From: Chitinophaga polysaccharea
Lineage (GTDB): Bacteria > Bacteroidota > Bacteroidia > Chitinophagales > Chitinophagaceae
Length of the DNA: 64,000 nucleotides
NCBI RefSeq assembly: GCF_902150045.1
Contig: NZ_CABFVU010000005.1
Span: forward strand, 372,001 to 436,000
Reading direction: 5' to 3'
Shown here: piece by piece, positions 25,930 to 36,552 of the stretch
Layout of the letters: every line of letters begins with the position of its first letter
How positions within the stretch are numbered: position 1 is the first letter of the stretch
Notes under the pieces: generated by a model
Told to the model about the DNA's origin: nothing
What the model saw: the letters and a program-made list of their open reading frames with translations, nothing else
Databases searched by the model: none
Translations under genes and position numbers: made by a program

Positions 25930-28900
25930 ATGCAAAAGAGCTTTACGAAGCTTTATGCTCCCTGGAGCGCAACGCTGCTATTATTGCTGCTGCTAACCAC
26001 CAACGCAACCGCACAGCAACTGATGGTAAGAAGCAGCAATACGCCCGGGGAAGCAGGAACTATCCCACTCCGCCAGATGCTGACCAACCTTGAAACAAGG
26101 TTTAACATCAGCTTTAATTATTCGCCTACACAGGTGGCGGATAAATTTGTAGCAGGGAAACAAACCCGTGTTACAGATGCCAACCTGGAATCGCAATTAC
26201 TGAAAATGCTCGCCCCACTGGGTTTACAGGCAGTTAGACTGAGCGACCGTGATTATGCTATCCGCCCTGCTACGGGGGAAGCATCTGTCACAACAGCACA
26301 GGAAGTAACTGTTAAAGGAAGTGTTACCGATGAAAGCGGCGTACCTCTTCCCGGTGTAAGCGTGCATGAAAAAGGCACTTCTAACGGTACCGCTACCAAT
26401 GTAGACGGACAGTTCTCCATCAGGGTAGCCAACAGCAACGCCATCCTTGTATTCCGCTCTGTAGGCTACCAGTCGAAAGAAGTAGCTGCAGGCAACGGCA
26501 CCCTACAGGTGCAGTTAACAGCCACTGTACGGAGCCTTGATGATGTGGTGGTAACCGCCCTCGGTATCAAACGCCAGGAAAAAGCGCTGGGCTATTCTAT
26601 CGCCACCCTGAAAGGCGACCAGGTAAGCACCGTGAAAGAAGTGAACATCGCCAATGCTCTTTCAGGCAAAGTAACCGGTGTAAACGTAAGAAGCACCAGC
26701 TCCGACCCCGGCGGCACCTCGCTGGTAACCATACGTGGGCAAAGCAGCCTGGAAGGCTATAACCAGCCCCTGTATGTAGTGGATGGTATCCCTATTGCCC
26801 CGGCAGTACGTAACCCGAAACAACCGGTAGGACAAGTAGTAGTTGATTATGGCAGCACCATCTCCGATATCAACCCCGACGATATCGCCAGCATCTCCGT
26901 ATTGAAAGGCGCCAGCGCCTCGGCTTTGTATGGCTCCCGCGCTATCAACGGGGTAATACTTATCACTACCAAATCCGGCTCCGGCGCTACAAAAGGACTG
27001 GGCGTTTCAGTGAACTCCAGCGCTATGTTCGATCAGCCCTGGTTATTTCCTGAGTTCCAGAATGACTTTGGTTCCGGCGACCGTGAAGGCTCTGATGAAA
27101 CAATTTCCGATGCATCATGGGGCCCGAGGCTGAACACAGGTACCAAACATGTACAGTGGAACAGCCCGCTGGATGCCAACGGACAGCCTATTCCCACCGA
27201 CTGGGTCGCTTATCCCAACCGGCACAAGGATTTCTTCCGTACCGGCTCTACCTTCACCAACAACATTGCCGTTACCGGTAATAATAAGGATGGCAACTTC
27301 CGCCTATCGTTTACCAACCTGAAAAATGAAGGCATCATTCCGAATACCGATCTGAAAAGAAATACACTTAACCTCGCAGCAGGATATAATCTCAATCCCA
27401 GCATCAGGGTGAGTACCAATATAGGCTATACGAAAAACAGCAGCGGCAACCGGCCTACCTTTAACCGGGGCAGCGTGAGCAACATCGTTTACACTACCAC
27501 TCCCAACGTGGATATACGACAACTGCGTAATTACTGGCTGCCCGGGAAAGAAGGACTGCAGCAGTTTTCACATGTACCTGGATCTACTGATAATCCCTAC
27601 CTGGTGGCATATGAATTCATCAATGGGTTTGATCGGGATCGCATGACCGGCAACGTGGAACTGAATATACAGATCACGAAAGACTTATCGCTCATGGGCC
27701 GCACAGGGATGGACCTCTACTCTGAAACCCGCGAAAGCAAACGGCCTTTCAGCGCAGTAAAGAACCCTACCGGCGCCTATGCTTTTGAAACAGAGTTTTT
27801 CAGGGAACAGAACACCGACTTCCTGTTGAGCTATAAAAAGAATATCAATTCAGATTTCTTTGTATCCGTATCCGCAGGCGCCAACCGTATGAACCAGACA
27901 GGTAAAGGTTCCAGCCAGAAATCGGAAGCGCTGGTGATACCGGGATTGTACAACATCGCCAATGCCAAGGCAGGTACCGTGGTAAATACTTCCAGCCGCT
28001 ACAGCAAACGGATCAACAGTGTGTACGGAATGGGGCAGGTGAGCTTCCGCAATTATGCTTTCCTGGACCTCACTGCGCGTAATGACTGGTCCAGCACATT
28101 ACCCGCAGGAAACAACTCTTACTTTTATCCATCGGCATCACTGAGCCTGATCGTATCCGATATGCTCGGTATTAAATCCGATGCCCTGTCTTTTGCAAAA
28201 ATACGCGCCAACTGGGCACAGGTGGGCGGTGATACCGATCCGTATAACCTGTATAACACTTTCAGCTTCGGGCAGGACTGGAACGATGTGAAGCTTGCCA
28301 ACATCAGTAATGTATTAAAGAACAACCGCCTGAAACCACTGATCGCCACCTCGCATGAATTCGGCGCTGATCTGCGTTTCCTGAAAGGAAGATTAGGTAT
28401 CGACTTTACTTATTACAATACGGTGAACCGCAACCAGATCATCCGCATCCCGGTAACTATGGCCACCGGCTATTCCAACATGGTCACCAATGCCGGTAAG
28501 ATCAGGAACAAGGGAATTGAGATAGGGTTGAATGCAACACCGGTAGCAGGGCCGTTCCGCTGGGACCTGCAGCTGAATTATACCCGTAACCGTAACAAGG
28601 TACTGAAGCTTATCGACGGCGTAAACAGCTACCAGCTGGGCAGTGCGGAAGGTATCAGGTTCCTCGTGAAGGAAGGCGCAGAAATAGGAGATATGTATGC
28701 ACAAACCTGGGCTACAGTACCCGACGGTGAATTTAAAGGACAACCTTTACTGAGCAGTGAAGGCGGTTACCAGCAGTTAAATGATTATGTGAAGATAGGT
28801 AACTATAACCCCGACTTTATGCTGGGTATCAACAACACTTTTTCTTATAAAGGCTTTACGCTGAATGTGCTGATCGACTGGCGACAGGGCGGTAATTTCT

Positions 28901-29397
28901 TCTCCTATGTGGCAAAGAACCTGCTCAGCGATGGCCGCACCACCACCACTATCCCGGGTCGCGATCCTAAAACCGGCGGTCTTCCCTGGACAGATGCGGA
29001 TGGTAACAAACGTACAGACGGCATGATCCTGTTCGGCTATATAGATGAAGGCAACGGCAAATACAAGCTCAATGATAATGTAACCGATCCCGAAAACTAT
29101 TATGGTGAATACTACTGGAGCTTCAACGGCCGCTCTACTTTTGATGCCAGTTATGTAAAGCTCAGGGAGGCATCTCTTACCTACACATCTTCAAAGAAAA
29201 CACTGGGTAAGCTGCCACTGGGAAATCTGACGGTATCACTGATCGCACGTAACCTGTTCACCTGGACCGCCGCTGAACAAGGCTATGACCCGGAAACAGC
29301 CATGACTATTTCCAACGGCAGCTTCTCACCTGGAGTGGCCAGCTGGGGATTGCCTTATACCCGTTCTTACGGTGCTAAGATAGGTTTCAATTTCTAA
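25930..29397 (+). CDS. SusC/RagA TonB-dependent transporter with STN signalling domain, locus B
   Basis: An 1155-residue transporter with a signal peptide ending TTNATAQQ (about 29). An STN domain is at about 45-105 (IPLRQMLTNLETRFNISFNY, LESQLLKMLAPLGLQAVRLS), which contacts FecR in trans-envelope signalling. A CarboxypepD_reg domain follows at about 125-200 (SVTDESGVPLPGVSVHEKGT). The plug begins DVVVTALGIKRQEKALGYSI, carries YVVDGIPIAP and ends ASALYGSRAINGVILITTK. The barrel ends with a phenylalanine-terminated strand (AKIGFNF). It is more similar to typical signalling SusC proteins than the locus A transporter because of the STN domain. Confidence 0.96.
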   Translation: MQKSFTKLYAPWSATLLLLLLLTTNATAQQLMVRSSNTPGEAGTIPLRQMLTNLETRFNISFNYSPTQVADKFVAGKQTRVTDANLESQLLKMLAPLGLQAVRLSDRDYAIRPATGEASVTTAQEVTVKGSVTDESGVPLPGVSVHEKGTSNGTATNVDGQFSIRVANSNAILVFRSVGYQSKEVAAGNGTLQVQLTATVRSLDDVVVTALGIKRQEKALGYSIATLKGDQVSTVKEVNIANALSGKVTGVNVRSTSSDPGGTSLVTIRGQSSLEGYNQPLYVVDGIPIAPAVRNPKQPVGQVVVDYGSTISDINPDDIASISVLKGASASALYGSRAINGVILITTKSGSGATKGLGVSVNSSAMFDQPWLFPEFQNDFGSGDREGSDETISDASWGPRLNTGTKHVQWNSPLDANGQPIPTDWVAYPNRHKDFFRTGSTFTNNIAVTGNNKDGNFRLSFTNLKNEGIIPNTDLKRNTLNLAAGYNLNPSIRVSTNIGYTKNSSGNRPTFNRGSVSNIVYTTTPNVDIRQLRNYWLPGKEGLQQFSHVPGSTDNPYLVAYEFINGFDRDRMTGNVELNIQITKDLSLMGRTGMDLYSETRESKRPFSAVKNPTGAYAFETEFFREQNTDFLLSYKKNINSDFFVSVSAGANRMNQTGKGSSQKSEALVIPGLYNIANAKAGTVVNTSSRYSKRINSVYGMGQVSFRNYAFLDLTARNDWSSTLPAGNNSYFYPSASLSLIVSDMLGIKSDALSFAKIRANWAQVGGDTDPYNLYNTFSFGQDWNDVKLANISNVLKNNRLKPLIATSHEFGADLRFLKGRLGIDFTYYNTVNRNQIIRIPVTMATGYSNMVTNAGKIRNKGIEIGLNATPVAGPFRWDLQLNYTRNRNKVLKLIDGVNSYQLGSAEGIRFLVKEGAEIGDMYAQTWATVPDGEFKGQPLLSSEGGYQQLNDYVKIGNYNPDFMLGINNTFSYKGFTLNVLIDWRQGGNFFSYVAKNLLSDGRTTTTIPGRDPKTGGLPWTDADGNKRTDGMILFGYIDEGNGKYKLNDNVTDPENYYGEYYWSFNGRSTFDASYVKLREASLTYTSSKKTLGKLPLGNLTVSLIARNLFTWTAAEQGYDPETAMTISNGSFSPGVASWGLPYTRSYGAKIGFNF

Positions 29398-29409
29398 ACC
29401 AATAATTGT

Positions 29410-30888
29410 ATGGTTATGCAACGCATGCCTTTAAAATACCTGGTACTGATCTTTGGTGTACTCTTCGCCTCCTGCGAAAAGGGACTGGAAGATATCAATG
29501 TAAACCCGAATGAATCGGAAGTCATCAATCCTGAATTCCTGTTATCATCGGTGCTGATCAATACCGCTTACGACTACCAGAAAGAAGCTTACTTTGATAA
29601 GCCCGCTTCCGCCGGCCGTTATATTACGATGGTCCGCAATGAGGGAAATGATAAGTTCGACTGGGGCCCTCAAAGCTGGGATAGCTACTATGCAAAGCTG
29701 TCGGCCAACCGGGAAATGATGGACCTGGCTAAGAAGCTGAATGTGCCGCAATATGTGTCTGTAGGCAAAGTACTGGAAGCCTTTAACTTTGCGTATATCA
29801 CCGATCTGTTTGGTGATATCCCTTACAGTGAAGCGCTGCTGCTGAAAAGCCAGACGCTCGCGCATCCTAAATATGATCAGCAGCAAACCGTTTACCCTGC
29901 TTTATTGCAAACACTGAAAGAAGCGAATACTGAGCTGGCCGGCAATATGGATAAAGTGGATACCAAAGCAGATGTGATGTATAAAGGAGAACCGCTGAAC
30001 TGGCGGAAGTTTGCCAACTCGCTCCGTTTGCGGATGTTGTTGCGCATCTCCAGGAACTATCCCACTGCATTTACAGAAATGCAGGAGATCCTGAACGATA
30101 AAAACAAGTATCCCATTTTTGAAAGCAATGCAGATAATGCGGAGATCGTGTACCAGGGCGCTGTAGGCGCTAACAGCTGGCCAGGCAGCCCGCAGGCAAG
30201 CTTACCTGATGAATTTGACAAGCGGAAACCCAGCAAGGAAATTGTAGATGCACTACTGCAACGCAAAGATCCCCGCTTGAAAGTATGGATAGCGCGGGTG
30301 GATTCGCTGACAGGATGGAAAACAGATCCTAACCCGTATGTAGGCGTTCCCAACGCTATTCCTGCACCTTATGATTATAACGGTGGCAAGTACAATATTT
30401 CACGTTTGTCTTCTTTGTTCAGCAGCAGTAAGGCAGATATGTTAAAGGCCAGCATGCTCACCTATGCAGAAGTTTGCTTTATCCTGGCAGAATGCGTACA
30501 GGCAGGTAAAGTAACTGTACCGGGTAAAACCGCGGAAAGCCTGTACTACGATGGTATCCACGCCAATATGAAGTTTTACGGGGTAGACCAGGCCGCTATT
30601 GATTCCGGTTACTTCAGCCAGCCAGCTGTAAAGTACAATGGTACGCTGGAACAACTCATCGGTCAGAAATGGATCGCAGGTTTCCTGAAAGGGGCCGAAG
30701 CCTGGTTTGATAACCGCCGCACTGGGTTGCCCAAATTTGTGCTAGGCCCCCTGTCGTCTACTACGGTATTGCCTAAACGCTATATTTATCCTACCGGGGA
30801 ACGCGATACCAATGAAGATCAATACCAGAAAGCACTCACTGTATTCGGACCAGATAAACAAACCACGCTCATGTGGTACCTGAAGTAA
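29410..30888 (+). CDS. SusD-like nutrient-binding lipoprotein, locus B
   Basis: A 492-residue lipoprotein with lipobox LFASCEKG (about Cys23). After cleavage, LEDINVNPNESEVINPEFLL is the usual SusD_like_2 opening. Scaffold helices include VLEAFNFAYITDLFGDIPYS and WRKFANSLRLRMLLRISRNY. It forms the lid on the adjacent SusC. ATG codons at 29410 and 29416 are both possible; the second, MQRMPLKYLVLIFGVLFASC, gives a cleaner signal peptide. It lies 12 bases after SusC and ends five bases before the phosphatase gene. Confidence 0.95.
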   Translation: MVMQRMPLKYLVLIFGVLFASCEKGLEDINVNPNESEVINPEFLLSSVLINTAYDYQKEAYFDKPASAGRYITMVRNEGNDKFDWGPQSWDSYYAKLSANREMMDLAKKLNVPQYVSVGKVLEAFNFAYITDLFGDIPYSEALLLKSQTLAHPKYDQQQTVYPALLQTLKEANTELAGNMDKVDTKADVMYKGEPLNWRKFANSLRLRMLLRISRNYPTAFTEMQEILNDKNKYPIFESNADNAEIVYQGAVGANSWPGSPQASLPDEFDKRKPSKEIVDALLQRKDPRLKVWIARVDSLTGWKTDPNPYVGVPNAIPAPYDYNGGKYNISRLSSLFSSSKADMLKASMLTYAEVCFILAECVQAGKVTVPGKTAESLYYDGIHANMKFYGVDQAAIDSGYFSQPAVKYNGTLEQLIGQKWIAGFLKGAEAWFDNRRTGLPKFVLGPLSSTTVLPKRYIYPTGERDTNEDQYQKALTVFGPDKQTTLMWYLK

Positions 30889-30893
30889 TAGCT

Positions 30894-32117
30894 ATGAAGA
30901 AAATACTGATAGGCGGGTGGCTGCTGGCCACCTGCTTTTTCCAACTGGAGGTAAATGCCCAGCGTTTGCAGCCCGACAGGATTGTAATGAACGTTACCGA
31001 AAACCCTTCCCGCTCTGCAGCAATCACATGGAGAACAGGTAAGGAGGTAACTGCCAGTTATGCAGAGCTGGCCCCCGCTAAGGCCGACCCGCGTTTCACG
31101 CAAACGGCTGTACGATATACTGCCATCACTACGCCGCCTTTCGCGGACTCATTGCCGGTGAGGTACCACCATTTTGTTTTTGATAACCTGCAACCCAATA
31201 CCAGCTATGTTTACAGGGTAGGGCAGGGCGACCACTGGAGTGAATGGTTTTCTTTCCGCACTGCAGGATTGCCCGGCGAACCCTTTTCATTTATCTACCT
31301 TGGCGATGCACAGGCAAATATCTTCTCCATGTGGTCGAGGCTGATCCGGAAAGCCTGGTCGGTAGCCCCGGATGCACGCCTCATCATTCATGCGGGCGAC
31401 CTGGTGAACAGGGGCAATAATAACAATGAATGGGAGCAGTGGTTTGAAGCAGGTGGTTTTATTCATAGCACGGTTCCTGGTATGATGACCACCGGTAACC
31501 ACGAATACTATGAGAATGCCGCCGGCCAGGATGTGCCTTCCGCCTTCTGGCGCCCCCAGTTTACCCTGCCGGAGAATGGCCCGGCCGGACTGGAAGAAAC
31601 CTGCTACTATACCGATGTACAGGGCATGCGTTTTATTTCCCTCAATTCACAGGAAGTGGAAATATCTGATACGCTGCTGGCCCGGCAGAAAGTATGGCTG
31701 GAAGCGTTGCTGAAAAACAATCCCAACCGGTGGACGGCCATCACTTTTCATCACCCGGTATTGTCAACAAAAAAGAGCCGCAACAACGAACGGCTCCGGG
31801 AAAACTTCAAACCCTTGTTCGACCGGTACAAGGTAGACCTGGTGCTGCAAGGCCATGATCATACCTATGCCCGCGGACGCGACGGCAATAAAGGACCGGT
31901 ATACGTGGTATCTGTAAGCGGCCCGAAAATGTCGGCCATAGATCCTCAGCCCTGGATGACCCGCACCGGTTCCTATACCCAATTGTTCCAGGTAGTAGAG
32001 GTGAAACCTAAACTAGTATCCTACCGCGCCTATACGGCAACAGGTGAGCTGTACGATGCTTTTGATCTCGAAAAACAAACCAACGGAGATAATCTCCTTA
32101 AAAATAAAATGAAATAA
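30894..32117 (+). CDS. Purple acid phosphatase-type metallophosphoesterase
   Basis: A 407-residue secreted protein with a signal peptide ending VNAQ (about 22). An N-terminal fibronectin-like purple acid phosphatase domain (RIVMNVTENPSRSAAITWRT) precedes the metallophosphatase domain. Metal motifs are YLGDAQ (about 135-140), HAGDLVNRG (165-173), TTGNHEYY (198-205), FHHPV (about 283-287) and LQGHDHTYARG (about 317-327). The enzyme would release phosphate from monoesters, or cleave diesters, in the periplasm. I chose ATG 30894 rather than 30873 because the earlier start lies inside the SusD gene and lacks a signal peptide. Confidence 0.93.
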   Translation: MKKILIGGWLLATCFFQLEVNAQRLQPDRIVMNVTENPSRSAAITWRTGKEVTASYAELAPAKADPRFTQTAVRYTAITTPPFADSLPVRYHHFVFDNLQPNTSYVYRVGQGDHWSEWFSFRTAGLPGEPFSFIYLGDAQANIFSMWSRLIRKAWSVAPDARLIIHAGDLVNRGNNNNEWEQWFEAGGFIHSTVPGMMTTGNHEYYENAAGQDVPSAFWRPQFTLPENGPAGLEETCYYTDVQGMRFISLNSQEVEISDTLLARQKVWLEALLKNNPNRWTAITFHHPVLSTKKSRNNERLRENFKPLFDRYKVDLVLQGHDHTYARGRDGNKGPVYVVSVSGPKMSAIDPQPWMTRTGSYTQLFQVVEVKPKLVSYRAYTATGELYDAFDLEKQTNGDNLLKNKMK

Positions 32118-32161
32118 ACATCCTGCTATTCCTCTTTTTTTATTCAACAGTTTATGAAATA

Positions 32162-34399
32162 ATGAAAGGAATCCTTACCATATTGTTTTTTATTCCATTA
32201 CTTTGCACCGGGGCCGTGCTGCAAAAGCTCACTATTGTATCGAAAGACAATCAGGTAGCAGCACAGGTATTACAGGAAGAAGTAAAACGCCGTACCGGTC
32301 TCGTATGGCCCATTACAGCCCGGGCGCCTGAAAACGGCAGGGCGATCATCTTTCAAACAATATCCTGCGCACCGGAGTCATATCATATCCACACTACAGG
32401 CCGCACTATTGTTGTGGAGGCCAGCGGCCCCCGCGGATTGCTATATGGCGCAGGCTACCTGCTGCGTATGATGGAGTACCAACAAAATGCAGTTACACTG
32501 CCGGATGATCTGAAAGCAGACGCTATACCGGAAAAGGCTATACGGGGGCACCAAATCGGGTACCGTAACCTGGCCAACTCCTACGATGGATGGACGCCGG
32601 AACAATATGAACAGTATATCCGCGACCTGGCAATATTCGGGGCCAATAGCATTGAAGCCATCCCGTTTATGCCCGCGTCACCGCATTTTACGGTGTCTTC
32701 CAACGAGATGACACGCCGTATCAGCGGCTACTGCAAAAAATATGAACTGGACTTTTCTGTATGGACACCGGCTACCTTCGATTTGAAAGATACCATGAAG
32801 CGGCATCATTTCCTGATGCAGTTCGACACACTTTTCCACGATGCAGCGCGGCTCAATGCTGTGTTCTTTCCCGGTGGAGATCCCGGGAATAATCCCCCGC
32901 AGCTGGTGCTGCCGTTGCTGGAAGAACTGGCTGTTCCTCTGAAAAGATATCACCCTGCAGCAGCCATCTGGCTATCTCTGCAAGGCTACGATTCCACAGA
33001 ATGCGCATTCGTATATTCATATATCAGTGAACATAAACCGGCATGGCTGGGAGGCATTGTAGTAGGGCCTTCCAGTCCTTCGCTGGAAGATACCCGGGCC
33101 GCATTGGCGCCACCCTACAAGATCCGTCACTACCCTGATATCACCCATACGGTGCGTTGCGACTATCCCGTGGTATGGTGGGACCCTGCATTTGCGTTTA
33201 CCCTTGGCCGTGAGCCGGTAAACCCGCAGCCCCTGTATTATGCCAACATCTGCCGCTTCATTGCGCCTTATATGGATGGCTTTATCAGTTACTCCGATGG
33301 TGCGCACGACGATGTAAATAAAATGCTCTGGAGTATGCTGGGCTGGAACAGCCAGGCAGATGTAAGGGATATGATGCTCCAGTATGCCAGGTACTTTTTT
33401 CCTTCCGTGCCGGCGGAGCTGGCCGCCGATGGGATCCTTGCCCTGGAAAAGAACTGGGAGGGCGCTATCGCTGATAATGGCGGTATAACGGCAACGCTTA
33501 CACTATGGCAGCAACTGGAACGCACACATACAGCCTTGTCTGGCAACTGGCGCTGGCAGATGTGCCTGTTAAGGGCTTACTATGATGCGTATACCCGTGC
33601 CCGTGCCATCAAAGAAGCGGCGCTGGAAACGGAAGTGAATAGTACGTTGCTGGTGCATGATGGCAATGAAATAAACCGCGCAGAAAAAATATTGCAGCAG
33701 GCAGATAAGAAAGTAATGCCTCAATGGAGAGATCGTATCATAGCGCTGTGCGACAACCTGTATAAATCTGTATCCCTGCAAACCAGCGTAACCAGGTATA
33801 AGGCCACAGGGCCGGAAAGGGGCGCTGTACTGGATTTCCTGGACCGGCCTTTAAACAACCGCTGGTGGCTGGAAGATAAGTTCCGTTACATCAGGACATT
33901 ACCGCCGGCGGAGCAGCGTAAGGCATTGGATACTTTAGGCAGATGGGAAAATCCCAGGCCCGGCAGTTACTACGATGATATCGGCAATGTATCAAAATCA
34001 CCACATGTGGTAAGGAGTGAAGACCTGCACACGGACCCGCTCATGCGCCGCAGCGATACGCCGGGCTTCGACTGGTGGGAGAGTGGTTACAGCCGCAAAA
34101 GATTATCCTGGATGGTGAGCCTGCGATGGCCCTCCGCTATGCGTTATGACCACCTGGATACTGCCGCGCATTACCTGGTAAGAATAACGGGTTATGGAGA
34201 AAGCCTGTTGCGGGCCAATGGCGTATTGCTTAAACCATCTCTCTATAATAAAGGAACAGGAGAGATAAAAGAATTCCCCGTACCGGCGGAAATTACAAAG
34301 AACGGCACATTGCTGCTCACATGGGATAATATTGATGAAGAACATCTTAACTGGCGTCAGCATTCACGGGTCACAGAAGTGTGGCTTATCAAATTATAA
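32162..34399 (+). CDS. Glycoside-hydrolase-like protein with GH20b/alpha-glucuronidase-type N-terminal domain
   Basis: A 745-residue secreted protein: signal peptide about 1-18, then a domain like the zincin-like N-terminal module of GH20/GH67/GH115 enzymes (VLQEEVKRRTGLVWPITARA, VVEASGPRGLLYGAGYLLRM). A TIM-barrel-like middle part (about 125-420) includes RGHQIGYRNLANSYDGWTPE, AIPFMPASPH and FFPGGDPGNN. A helical segment and a C-terminal beta-sandwich-like domain follow. The catalytic acids cannot be named with confidence and the substrate is unknown. It lies between the two phosphatases of locus B, after a 44-base gap, consistent with cleaving a sugar from a phosphorylated or acidic glycan. 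Confidence 0.75.
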   Translation: MKGILTILFFIPLLCTGAVLQKLTIVSKDNQVAAQVLQEEVKRRTGLVWPITARAPENGRAIIFQTISCAPESYHIHTTGRTIVVEASGPRGLLYGAGYLLRMMEYQQNAVTLPDDLKADAIPEKAIRGHQIGYRNLANSYDGWTPEQYEQYIRDLAIFGANSIEAIPFMPASPHFTVSSNEMTRRISGYCKKYELDFSVWTPATFDLKDTMKRHHFLMQFDTLFHDAARLNAVFFPGGDPGNNPPQLVLPLLEELAVPLKRYHPAAAIWLSLQGYDSTECAFVYSYISEHKPAWLGGIVVGPSSPSLEDTRAALAPPYKIRHYPDITHTVRCDYPVVWWDPAFAFTLGREPVNPQPLYYANICRFIAPYMDGFISYSDGAHDDVNKMLWSMLGWNSQADVRDMMLQYARYFFPSVPAELAADGILALEKNWEGAIADNGGITATLTLWQQLERTHTALSGNWRWQMCLLRAYYDAYTRARAIKEAALETEVNSTLLVHDGNEINRAEKILQQADKKVMPQWRDRIIALCDNLYKSVSLQTSVTRYKATGPERGAVLDFLDRPLNNRWWLEDKFRYIRTLPPAEQRKALDTLGRWENPRPGSYYDDIGNVSKSPHVVRSEDLHTDPLMRRSDTPGFDWWESGYSRKRLSWMVSLRWPSAMRYDHLDTAAHYLVRITGYGESLLRANGVLLKPSLYNKGTGEIKEFPVPAEITKNGTLLLTWDNIDEEHLNWRQHSRVTEVWLIKL

Positions 34400-34402
34400 A
34401 AG

Positions 34403-36550
34403 ATGGGAATGAAGAAAATAATTTACCTGGCAGCAGCCATCGTATTGTCGTGCCCCGCCTGGGCTACACCTGATCTGCCTTTTACGCAGGCAGTTTCCGT
34501 AAAATATCATATCCCGCAGGGATTGGAGCTGGTCAAAGTGATCACAGACTACAACGATAATGTGCATGTGCTCACAAAGCAGGGCTTTTATCGCCTCAGC
34601 GGAAACGACCTGGTGCGCGATCAGCGCTTCCGCCCACTGGCACAGAAAATTCCCCTGGATGTAACTACACAGGAAGGAAGTGGCCACCTGTATTATCTCT
34701 ATGCAGATAAATGTCTTACCAACGGCTATGCAGGAATTCCCTATATTAATCTTCCGCAGGGAAAATTTAACAGGGTGGTTGTAGATGCAGCCGGCCGTAT
34801 GCTCTTGGCCGGCAATAATGCGCTGGCTGTAGCCAACAAGGGGAAATTACAGGACCTGCCGCCAATCCCCGAAGGCGTGCAACGGATGGAAGCCAACGGC
34901 GGCACATTTTTTATTTTAAGCAATAAAGCTGTTTATACTTTCAAAGATGATCATTTTGTACAGGTACATGCCGTTCAACAGGCCACTGCCATGGCTTTCA
35001 GGGGAGATGATATCCTGCTGGGAACAGGCAGCGGGTATTATGCCGTGAACCGTAACACCGGCGACACCAGCATAGGGCTGCAAACACGTGTGCCCGTTCC
35101 CGTTATTAATGAGCTGATGGTGGCCAACGGCCGCATCTGGGCAGGCACCCCCGAAGGCGCCTTTATGCGTACGGATTCCGGCACTTACCGTTACTTTGCC
35201 TCAAAACGCTGGCTGGACCAGGATATGGTAAAAAGTATGGCCGCCAATAGCCACGGCGATATGTATGTACTAACGCCCACCGGTCTTAATAAAATTGCTT
35301 TTATACAACAAACACTGGCACAGAAAGCATCGTTCTTTGAGCGTAAGATCCGGGAACGCCATATCCGCTATGGGTTCATTGCTAATCTGCACCTGAATAC
35401 GCCCGGCGATGTTGGCTCCGCTGAAATGGCGGATACCGATAACGACGGATTGTGGAGCAGCTTCTATCTCAGCAGCCAGGCTTTCAGGTATGCAGTTACA
35501 CATGACCCCACTGCTAAAAGATATGCCTGGGAAGCGTTTGAGGCATTTGAAAGGATACTCTCCATAAACCAGCTCACCGGTTTTCCTTCCCGCACTTTTG
35601 AAAGGAAAGGGTATAAAAATTCTGATCCTGAAAGATGGCGCGATTCCCCCGATCCTGAATGGGAATGGAAAGGCCATACCAGCAGCGATGAGTATGTGGC
35701 ATATATCTGGATCACCGCAGTGCTGAACGAAATGGTAGCAGAAACACCGGAAGAAAAGAAACGGGTCACTGATTTTATTGATAAGATCATGACGCATATT
35801 GTGGATCATAAATACACGATGGTAGACATCGACAATAAACCCACCTTATGGGCGCGCTGGAACCCCGAATATATCAACTGGTACCCGACCACTATCGGCG
35901 ACAGGCGGCTGGGAAGCACTACTATCATTGCGGGCTTGCAGCTGGCATATAAATTAACCGGTAAAGAAAGATATAAAACAGAAGCCTATAAGCTGCTGAA
36001 TAAATACGGTTATCTGAAAAATATACAGATCGATTACCGCACCATCAAACAAACGCCTGGATACCTGCATGAAGGCGTTAACATGGGAATGGGCGGCTGG
36101 AATCATTCCGATGATGAAATGGCTTTTCTTACTTACTGGGTATTGTATAAATATGCATTCACTGATGAACTGAAAGCACAATATAAAGGCGCTATCCTTA
36201 ATCATTGGGAAATAGAACGGCCGGAGAAGAATGCAGTGTGGAACCTGATCACACTGGCCATTGCAGGCAACTATGATGCTGCTGCCACTACCTGGTGGCT
36301 GCAAACCTTCCCGATGGACCTGATCACCTGGAAGATCACTAATTCCAGGCGTAAAGATATTACGCTGCTTCCGCCTAATTTCCGGAACCAGTATACCGCG
36401 GAACTGCTGCCGCTGGATGAGCAGCCGGTACACCGTCATAATGCCAACGCTTTTAATCTTGATGGTGGCCACAATGGAGAATCCGAACTGGCAGGAGATG
36501 AATATTTACTGCCTTACTGGATGGCCCGTTATTTAAAAGTACTCGATTGA
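34403..36550 (+). CDS. Secreted propeller plus alpha/alpha-toroid protein
   Basis: A 715-residue protein with a signal peptide (ending PAWA, about 22). Residues about 30-300 are repeated short beta-segments (VKVITDYNDNVHVLTKQGFY, VVVDAAGRMLLAGNNALAVA, RIWAGTPEGAFM) as in two-component-regulator propellers. Residues about 320-710 are mostly helical with aromatic-rich motifs (DTDNDGLWSSFYLSSQAFRY, GFPSRTFERKGY, WARWNPEYINWYPTTIGDRR), resembling six-hairpin glycosidases or lyases. I do not recognise a named family for the whole protein. The start is ATG 34403 or the in-frame ATG 34409. It lies three bases after the preceding gene in locus B. Confidence 0.75.
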   Translation: MGMKKIIYLAAAIVLSCPAWATPDLPFTQAVSVKYHIPQGLELVKVITDYNDNVHVLTKQGFYRLSGNDLVRDQRFRPLAQKIPLDVTTQEGSGHLYYLYADKCLTNGYAGIPYINLPQGKFNRVVVDAAGRMLLAGNNALAVANKGKLQDLPPIPEGVQRMEANGGTFFILSNKAVYTFKDDHFVQVHAVQQATAMAFRGDDILLGTGSGYYAVNRNTGDTSIGLQTRVPVPVINELMVANGRIWAGTPEGAFMRTDSGTYRYFASKRWLDQDMVKSMAANSHGDMYVLTPTGLNKIAFIQQTLAQKASFFERKIRERHIRYGFIANLHLNTPGDVGSAEMADTDNDGLWSSFYLSSQAFRYAVTHDPTAKRYAWEAFEAFERILSINQLTGFPSRTFERKGYKNSDPERWRDSPDPEWEWKGHTSSDEYVAYIWITAVLNEMVAETPEEKKRVTDFIDKIMTHIVDHKYTMVDIDNKPTLWARWNPEYINWYPTTIGDRRLGSTTIIAGLQLAYKLTGKERYKTEAYKLLNKYGYLKNIQIDYRTIKQTPGYLHEGVNMGMGGWNHSDDEMAFLTYWVLYKYAFTDELKAQYKGAILNHWEIERPEKNAVWNLITLAIAGNYDAAATTWWLQTFPMDLITWKITNSRRKDITLLPPNFRNQYTAELLPLDEQPVHRHNANAFNLDGGHNGESELAGDEYLLPYWMARYLKVLD

Positions 36551-36552
36551 AA

